Positions 32,720-45,931 of a stretch of DNA of 45,931 nt are shown here, in pieces. Position 1 is the stretch's first letter. Every line of letters starts with the position of its first letter. A program made the position numbers and the translations under genes. The notes beneath the pieces were generated by a model, which was not told where the DNA came from, did not search any database, and saw only the letters and a list, made by a program, of their open reading frames with translations. The stretch comes from Micromonospora sp. MP36 (GTDB lineage: Bacteria; Actinomycetota; Actinomycetes; Mycobacteriales; Micromonosporaceae). The stretch covers positions 1 to 45,931 of the forward strand of contig NZ_VSFA01000059.1 in the NCBI RefSeq assembly GCF_008119785.1, read 5' to 3'.

Positions 32720-33504
32720 GATGCGGCACTCTCCTTCGCAGCGGACTCTTCGCCGAGCATGAGCGAGACGATGTGCCGCACGGTCTGCCCCCGGGGAGCG
32801 ACCTCCGCCACGACCCGACCGAACCGCATCACCACAATCCGGTCCGCCACCTCGAGCACACGAGGCAGGTCGTGCGAGATGAGCACGACGCCAAGCCCCC
32901 GCTCGCGCATCGTGTGGATCGTGTCGAGGACGATCTGCGACTGCCTCGCGCCGAGGGCCGCCGTCGGCTCGTCGAGGATGATGAGTTGGCCGGCCCGTGA
33001 TACCGCCCGCGCCACCGCCACGACCTGGCGCTGCCCGCCAGACAGCGATCCCGCGACGGCACTGACGTCTGCGAGGGTCGTGATGCCGAGTTCGTCCATG
33101 AGGGCCGCCGCCCGAGCACGCATCGCCTTTTGGTCAACGAGACCGAGCCGGCCCGCGATGCCCCTGCGCCGGAGTTCGGTGGACAGGAAGATGTTCTCCG
33201 CGACTGAGAGCTCGGGCGCCATCGCCAGGTCCTGGTAGACGGTCGCGATGCCCGCCCGCATGGCGGCGTGGATGGAACCCAGCTCGAGCGGGTTCCCGTT
33301 GAGGAACACCTCACCCGCATCGGGTCTGAGCGCGCCCGCGATGCAGGAGATGAAGGTGCTCTTCCCGGCGCCGTTGTCACCGACGATCGCCACAACCTCG
33401 CCGCGATTGACGATGAGGTTTCCTTCACGCAGCGCCTCGAGCTGGCCGAAGGACTTCTTGAGCCCGCAGGCGCGCAGCAGCGGTGTTCCTTCGGTGGGGT
33501 TCAT
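32716..33504 (-). CDS. Module B ABC ATPase, single-domain
   Basis: A 262-residue ATP-binding subunit: Walker A GDNGAGKSTFISCIAG, signature LSGGQRQVVAVARAV, Walker B LIILDEPTAALG, and H-loop VLISHDLP. Like its module A paralogue it has one ATPase domain only. Its ATG shares one base with the amidase stop (TAATG), so amidase and ATPase are tightly coupled. The order amidase, ATPase, permease, binding protein is the same in both modules. Confidence 0.93.
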   Translation of the reverse strand: MNPTEGTPLLRACGLKKSFGQLEALREGNLIVNRGEVVAIVGDNGAGKSTFISCIAGALRPDAGEVFLNGNPLELGSIHAAMRAGIATVYQDLAMAPELSVAENIFLSTELRRRGIAGRLGLVDQKAMRARAAALMDELGITTLADVSAVAGSLSGGQRQVVAVARAVSRAGQLIILDEPTAALGARQSQIVLDTIHTMRERGLGVVLISHDLPRVLEVADRIVVMRFGRVVAEVAPRGQTVRHIVSLMLGEESAAKESAAS

Positions 33505-34178
33505 TACGCGCGCTCCGCCGAGGGCAGCCGACGAAGGCGGTCCAGCACCGCCTCGACCGGCTCGACATCACCGTACCGGGCATCGATGTCAAACAGGTTC
33601 GCCTCGTGCGCCGAGCGCGACCGGTCGCCGACGGCCTCCTTCGGCACGATGACATGGAAGCCTCGGTTGAACGCGCTCTCCGCGGTTCCGCGGATGCAAC
33701 CGCTCGTGCTGCAACCCACGATGATGACGGTGTCGGCCTTGGCCGAGATCAGCATGCCGTCGACATTGGTGCCGTAGAAGGCCGAAGCGCGGGGCTTGAC
33801 GACCAGCGGCTCGTCGGGGCGGCGCTCCATTTGCGGCCGTAGGGCCACCCGGTCGGTCCCGTGGAGCATCTTCAGGCTGTGCGGGGTCTTGCGCTTGACT
33901 ACCTCACCGATCTCGCTGTGGCTCGGGTCCCACGCCATCGTCGTGAAGATGATCGGCAGGCCGGCGCGGCGCCCCTCCGCCAAAAGCTTCACGATGTTGG
34001 CCTCTACACCCGAAAGGTCGGTACCGATCTGTTCGTCCGGGCTGGTCCATGCCCCGGCCATGTCGATCACGAGGATGGCGGGACGCTCGCCCCATCCCAC
34101 TCGGCCCCGGAATCCTGCGGCCTCGTAGAACTTCGCGAGCTCGGTGTTATCGAGGCTGTGCGCCCTGGAGTGGTTCAT
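33504..34178 (-). CDS. Module B N-carbamoyl-amino-acid amidase (isochorismatase fold)
   Basis: A 224-residue cysteine hydrolase, same length as the module A copy and similar along its whole length. Catalytic Asp is in LVIDMAGAWTSPDEQ, Lys in VKPRASAFYGT, and Cys in VGCSTSGCIRGT. The match to the N-carbamoylsarcosine amidohydrolase pattern GCSTSGC is strong. It is the first gene of the module B transcript, with ATG at 34176-34178 and GAAGGAG upstream. Expected products are an amino acid (possibly sarcosine), CO2 and ammonia. Confidence 0.9.
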   Translation of the reverse strand: MNHSRAHSLDNTELAKFYEAAGFRGRVGWGERPAILVIDMAGAWTSPDEQIGTDLSGVEANIVKLLAEGRRAGLPIIFTTMAWDPSHSEIGEVVKRKTPHSLKMLHGTDRVALRPQMERRPDEPLVVKPRASAFYGTNVDGMLISAKADTVIIVGCSTSGCIRGTAESAFNRGFHVIVPKEAVGDRSRSAHEANLFDIDARYGDVEPVEAVLDRLRRLPSAERA

Positions 34179-34237
34179 CGCTGAGGAAACTCCTTCGCCT
34201 CTGGTGGGTGGAACGGAGTGTGTCAGCGGCGACAGTC

Positions 34238-34257
34238 ATGTGTCAATAGTGGCACAT
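34238..34257. promoter_or_regulatory. 20-bp palindromic operator candidate, module B
   Basis: ATGTGTCA (34238-34245) faces TGGCACAT (34250-34257) around ATAG: seven of eight positions pair. It is 60 bp upstream of the amidase B start. On the coding strand it contains TTGACA, a possible -35 element, so a bound regulator would block the promoter. The half-site differs from the module A operator, which fits two regulators of different specificity. Confidence 0.6.
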
Positions 34258-34561
34258 GGTTCTATGGGATGGGCGTGGTGAAAAGCGCGTATCGGCCGTC
34301 GCACGATGGCCCGGCCGATGAATCGAGGCGCCAGGAGTGGTTGACAACGCGCTCGCCACCCGACGCGGACTGCCCAGCTCAAGGCTGGGGTGACCCAGGC
34401 GACGATCCACCAGCGCTAGGCGACTGTTGCCCGGCGTTCTTGAGGATGTAGCCGTCATCGGCGGTGCGGATGTAGGGGCATGAAGATGCCCGCCGGCGGG
34501 TTGCCGGGCGGTGCCTCTGTCGTCGTGGTGACCTGCTGGTCGTCACGCTGATGCGGGAGTG
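34258..34561. other. Intergenic region with hairpin, no gene
   Basis: About 300 bases between the module B promoter and the transposase remnant. I recognise no protein in any frame. GGGCAT (34477-34482) and ATGCCC (34487-34492) form a hairpin with a GAAG loop, directly followed by the self-complementary CCCGCCGGCGGG. These may be a terminator or the trace of a lost element end. Confidence 0.45.
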
Positions 34562-34860
34562 TCAAGCGAGATAGTCCCGGTAGTGCAGCTTTCCGCTGGA
34601 CAGGTCGAGGGCGGCCATCATGTGCCGCACCCCCTGGTCACGGGTGTAGGTGGCCCGCAGCCGCGTCGGCTGTCCCTTGGGCCGCCAGCCGCGGCCGGGG
34701 CGGGATTGCAGCTTCAGCGGCCCGAGCTCGTCGACGCAGATCACCCGACCGTCCGCGGGTGGGTGGCCGTAGAGGTCCAGGATCCGGCGCATCTTCGGCG
34801 TGAAGTCGGGGTCTTGCTGGCCTTCCAGAAGCTGGTCGCCGCCAAGCGATCACTGCGCGG
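34562..34860 (-). pseudogene. IS630-family transposase fragment, frameshifted
   Basis: The readable part is KMRRILDLYGHPPADGRVIC, then VDELGPLKLQSRPGRGW and ATYTRDQGVRHMMAALDL. This is the segment of IS630-type DDE transposases around the second catalytic Asp (CVDE). The upstream part, FWKASK, lies in another frame; one missing G near 34813 would restore FWKASKDPDF. The C-terminal half with the last catalytic acid is gone, the frame ending after LHYRDYLA. No terminal inverted repeats are visible. A dead insertion sequence. Confidence 0.85.
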
Positions 34861-34989
34861 CATCAGCTGTGACCTGGACCTGCACTACTACATGTGCTCG
34901 GCAGCACCGAATTAAGACGGCTGCACGGCGGGTGCGCGCCGCAGACGGCAGGCGGGCATACGTCGGGTGCCTGCGGGTATGCCCGGCGG

Positions 34990-36525
34990 ATGCGCACCGG
35001 CGAGGTGACCCGGCTCTACCACCACCAGACGAACCAGTATCGCGGCGGCCGGCCGCCGGGTATCGCGGGGTTCGTCCCAATGGACCCCAGCAACCGGCCC
35101 CATCCGTTCAAACGCCACCTCGGGGCACCGGTGCACCCTCTCCCCCGCGACCTGCCGCCGGCCGGGGCGCCGGCCGTGGCGACCCTGTCCGGGCGGGTAC
35201 CGCCGAGCGACCCGACCATCGATGGTGACCTCCTCGCCCGGCTGCTGTTCTACTCGGCCGGCGTCACCCGAACCGCCGGAGACAACCTCTGGTTCCGGGC
35301 CGCCCCCTCCGCCGGCAATCTCCACCCCCTCGAGGTGTACGCGGTGGCCAGCGAGGTGGCCGGGCTCGACGCCGGGCTGTACCACTTCGCGCCGGAGGTG
35401 TTCGGCCTGGAGGCACTCGCGGACGGGGACCACCGCCTGGCGCTGGCCCACGCCACCGCCGACCGAGACGTCGCGGCCAGCCCGCTCGCCCTCGTCGTCA
35501 CCGGCCTACCGTGGCGCACCGCGTGGAAGTACGCCGAACGGGGCTGGCGGCACGTCTACTGGGACGCCGGGACAATGCTGGCGAATCTGCTCGCCGTCGC
35601 CGAAGGCCACGGGCTACCCGTGCGGGTACGGCTAGGCTTCGTCGACGCCGCCGTGTCTCGCCTGCTCGGCGTTGACGGCGTGACGGAGTTCCCGGTGGCG
35701 GTGATCACCTGCGGGCGGCCCACCGCGAACGCCGCCGCCGAACCGGTCGAGCTACCTCCGCCGCAGTTCCCGCCGACGCAGCTCTCCCCCGCGCCGGCCG
35801 ACTTCCCGCTGGTCAACCGGGTGCAGCGGGCCGGCGAGCTCACCACGGGCGACGACGTGACCGGCTGGCGGGCGGCCGCGGTCGCGGGCCTGCCCCGCGC
35901 CACCGGCACCGTCGATGCACCGGCTGCGGCTGGCAGCGAGCCGATCGAGTCCATCATCCTGCGCCGTGGCTCCACCCGGCGGATGCGCCACCAACTCGCC
36001 CCCGCCGAGCTGTTGCACTGGGCGATGGCGACAGCGACCCGAGCGGTTCCCGCCGACGCAATCCCGACCGGGACCACCCTGCTCTCCCACGAGGTCGCGG
36101 TCCACGCGGTGCACGGCATGGAGCCGGGCCTTTACCAGCAGGTCGACGGCCCGCCGCAGCTACGCCGGCCGGCACCGGAGCCCACGGTTCGGGCGTTGAG
36201 CCAGAGGCTCTGCCTGGACCAGCCGCTCGGCGGCGACTCGGCGTTCACCGACTTCGCCTGCGCCGATCTCGACCAGGTCCTCGACGGGTACGGCGAGCGC
36301 GGGTACCGGGTCGCCCAACTCGAGGCGGGGGTCGCCGCCGGCCGCCTGCAACTGGCCGCCTTCACCCTCGGCCACGGCGGCACCGGCCTGACCTTCTACG
36401 ACCAGGACATCTCGGATGCGTTCGACACCCGTGCGGCCTGCATGCTCACCGCCGCCATTGGACTACCCACCTGCCAGCCGAAGCCGGGCGGCCCGCCCGG
36501 CCGGCCTCGGCGGATCACCCGCTGA
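34990..36525 (+). CDS. SagB/ThcOx-type nitroreductase-fold oxidoreductase
   Basis: A 511-residue FMN-dependent protein with two nitroreductase-like halves. The first half (residues about 10-270) begins RLYHHQTNQYRGG, as in SagB-type dehydrogenases, and has the FMN-contact motif FRAAPSAGNLHPLEVYAV. The second half starts near ESIILRRGSTRRM. SagB/ThcOx enzymes oxidise azolines to azoles in RiPPs, but many stand-alone two-domain homologues have unknown substrates. The ATG at 34990 fits the family N-terminus; the frame is open about 32 codons further up without similarity. No YcaO or precursor gene is visible. It is flanked by pseudogenes on both sides and may have arrived alone, or may tailor the product of the PKS/NRPS that lies 1 kb away. 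Confidence 0.82.
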   Translation: MRTGEVTRLYHHQTNQYRGGRPPGIAGFVPMDPSNRPHPFKRHLGAPVHPLPRDLPPAGAPAVATLSGRVPPSDPTIDGDLLARLLFYSAGVTRTAGDNLWFRAAPSAGNLHPLEVYAVASEVAGLDAGLYHFAPEVFGLEALADGDHRLALAHATADRDVAASPLALVVTGLPWRTAWKYAERGWRHVYWDAGTMLANLLAVAEGHGLPVRVRLGFVDAAVSRLLGVDGVTEFPVAVITCGRPTANAAAEPVELPPPQFPPTQLSPAPADFPLVNRVQRAGELTTGDDVTGWRAAAVAGLPRATGTVDAPAAAGSEPIESIILRRGSTRRMRHQLAPAELLHWAMATATRAVPADAIPTGTTLLSHEVAVHAVHGMEPGLYQQVDGPPQLRRPAPEPTVRALSQRLCLDQPLGGDSAFTDFACADLDQVLDGYGERGYRVAQLEAGVAAGRLQLAAFTLGHGGTGLTFYDQDISDAFDTRAACMLTAAIGLPTCQPKPGGPPGRPRRITR

Positions 36526-36805
36526 CGTGGTCCCGCAGGTGCTGGCTGCCCTGGCCCACGAGAGGGTCTGGTCCACAATCCAGGATCACGGTCCAGACGC
36601 CGCTGATAGAGGGTCCGCTCCCCGATGGCAATGAATGGTGGAGGGGCGGCAAAGCCCGGCGCTGCAAGCTGCCGCCCCCTTAACCACGTCGGCCCAGCTG
36701 TGGCATCACCTTCACCGCCTCGGACGCCCGCGCTTGCTTCTCCCGGCTGTCGGACACACTGAGCGGCAACCCTGCGGCCTGAGAATCCGCGGACGCCCTG
36801 GGACG
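36526..36805. other. Intergenic, nothing recognised
   Basis: About 280 bases following the SagB-like gene. No frame on either strand gives a protein I recognise, and no strong hairpin is evident. Confidence 0.5.
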
Positions 36806-36940
36806 TCAGGAGCTGCAGGTGTTCAGCATGCTTTGCAGGGCGGACTTCTCGGTCGACTGCAGGCTCAGGCCCCAGGTGTATTTCACGGTAATCCACATTT
36901 TGCTGTAGGTGCAGCGGTACGACGACAGCGGCGGCTGGAC
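36806..36940 (-). pseudogene. HNH-endonuclease-family (DUF1524) C-terminal remnant
   Basis: The last 42 residues of the frame, YRCTYSKMWITVKYTWGLSL then EKSALQSMLNTCSS, match the C-terminal end of secreted actinobacterial DUF1524/HNH family proteins, where a CxYxxxWxxVK block precedes an EKxAL-xxxLxxC tail with paired cysteines. Upstream of about 36940 the frame loses similarity and the HNH catalytic part is absent. A truncated gene end. Confidence 0.65.
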
Positions 36941-37192
36941 GAGCCCTGACCCGTCCCGACGCTCCCTACCGCCCCAGCAGTTAAAAGCGCTGCCGCCTTG
37001 CCGATTTGTCGACCTCGAGCGTGAGAAATGAAGACGGCCGGGCGATGTCGTGGCTCGGCTTGGTGATCTACAGACAAGTCGCCGCCCGACTTGCTGGGCC
37101 CTGTCGAATACACCCAGCCAGCATAACGTCGCTACTGCAGCTTTTGCCTCAGCGGTCGATGGCTGCGACGGCATCGTCGATTCGCGTCCAAG

Positions 37193-37333
37193 TTACTGCT
37201 GACGGGCACCGCCGTCACCCGCGCCAAACAACTCGTCGTCCTCGTCGGCTCCCGCCGAGCCCTCGCCGCAGCCGTCCGCACCGTCGGCGCCGGCCGCCGC
37301 CACACCGCCCTGACTCACCGATTGACCGCGTAA
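37193..37333 (+). pseudogene. RecD-like helicase C-terminal remnant
   Basis: The frame reads TAVTRAKQLVVLVGSRRAL, then AAVRTVGAGRRHTALTHRL and a stop at 37331-37333. This is the last motif (VI, TxxTRAK) and tail of RecD2/TraA-type superfamily 1 helicases (UvrD_C_2 domain). Only about 45 residues are left; the ATPase motifs upstream are missing. It marks another recombination scar next to the PKS/NRPS gene. Confidence 0.75.
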
Positions 37334-37369
37334 CGAACCCCGCACAACCCAGCCCATACCCTGGCAGAA

Positions 37370-37441
37370 CGCACGCCGTTCTCCCGCCCACCCAGTTCTG
37401 ACCTTCGACAAGCCAGAACCTAGGCAGGACAACGGCGTGCG
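37370..37441. repeat. 72-bp imperfect palindrome
   Basis: CGCACGCCGTTCTCC (37370-37384) and GGACAACGGCGTGCG (37427-37441) pair at 14 of 15 positions. Inside them GTTCTG and CAGAAC form a second inverted pair. The whole forms a long hairpin 71 bp from the stop of the PKS/NRPS-MFS gene. It could end that transcript, or be a small mobile-element remnant. Confidence 0.6.
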
Positions 37442-37511
37442 CCATCAACGACGCGCCCAACCACCCACAGACACGTCACAAGACCCCAAACGGTAACGGG
37501 GTACGGCGCGC

Positions 37512-45931
<8,420 letters not shown>

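Overview
The window reads as high-GC actinobacterial DNA: GTG starts, twin-arginine and lipoprotein signals, actinobacterial-type ABC operons, many 1-4 bp stop/start overlaps, and a PKS/NRPS assembly line. I cannot place it to genus. The first ~140 bases are nearly pure G/C homopolymer and look like a poor contig end. The right edge cuts through a giant gene.

Region 1 (1-9874) looks like a small-molecule biosynthesis locus. A divergent ATP-grasp ligase faces a plus-strand series: methyltransferase, class III aminotransferase, thymidine/pyrimidine-nucleoside phosphorylase, TauD-like dioxygenase, phosphotransferase, a second related phosphotransferase and a second methyltransferase. An inositol-monophosphatase-type phosphatase lies on the opposite strand between the two kinases. 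Dioxygenase, aminotransferase and nucleoside phosphorylase together resemble the logic used to make 5-amino-5-deoxyribose in lipopeptidyl nucleoside antibiotics. A strong two-way terminator (9883-9918) separates this series from a convergent Tat-exported PhoX phosphatase.

Region 2 (about 12.2-12.8 kb) is a graveyard. A PIN-domain (VapC-like) toxin end carries a 7-bp tandem duplication. It is followed by a LanC-like fragment spliced onto a serine-recombinase fragment.

Region 3 (12.8-34.2 kb) is a catabolic island with two paralogous modules. Each has an isochorismatase-fold N-carbamoyl-amino-acid amidase, a sugar-type ABC importer in the order ATPase, permease, binding protein, an FCD-domain regulator with a non-GntR winged helix, and a hydantoinase/dihydropyrimidinase. 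Module A continues into an SDR, RidA, KDG kinase, hexulose-phosphate synthase and isomerase (the RuMP formaldehyde-fixing pair), a cyclase-family hydrolase, a formamidase-family amidase and KDPG aldolase. Module B continues into an NAD-dependent epimerase and an M24-fold hydrolase that has lost metal ligands, as creatinase has. Together they suggest uptake and ring opening of cyclic ureides, removal of the carbamoyl group, and disposal of the carbon as C1 and keto-sugar phosphates. A perfect 22-bp palindrome lies between regulator A and hydantoinase A; a near-perfect 20-bp one lies upstream of amidase B.

Region 4 (34.2-37.5 kb) holds a SagB-type flavin oxidoreductase among gene remnants: a frameshifted IS630 transposase, the C-terminus of an HNH-family protein, the C-terminus of a RecD-like helicase, and a 72-bp imperfect palindrome.

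Region 5 (37512-45931, minus strand) is the downstream part of a hybrid PKS/NRPS polypeptide, ordered (ACP end)-KS-AT remnant-ACP-C-A-PCP-TE-MFS. The AT lacks its catalytic serine and small subdomain, the A domain reads as glycine-specific, the TE has cysteine in place of serine, and a full MFS exporter is fused to the C-terminus.
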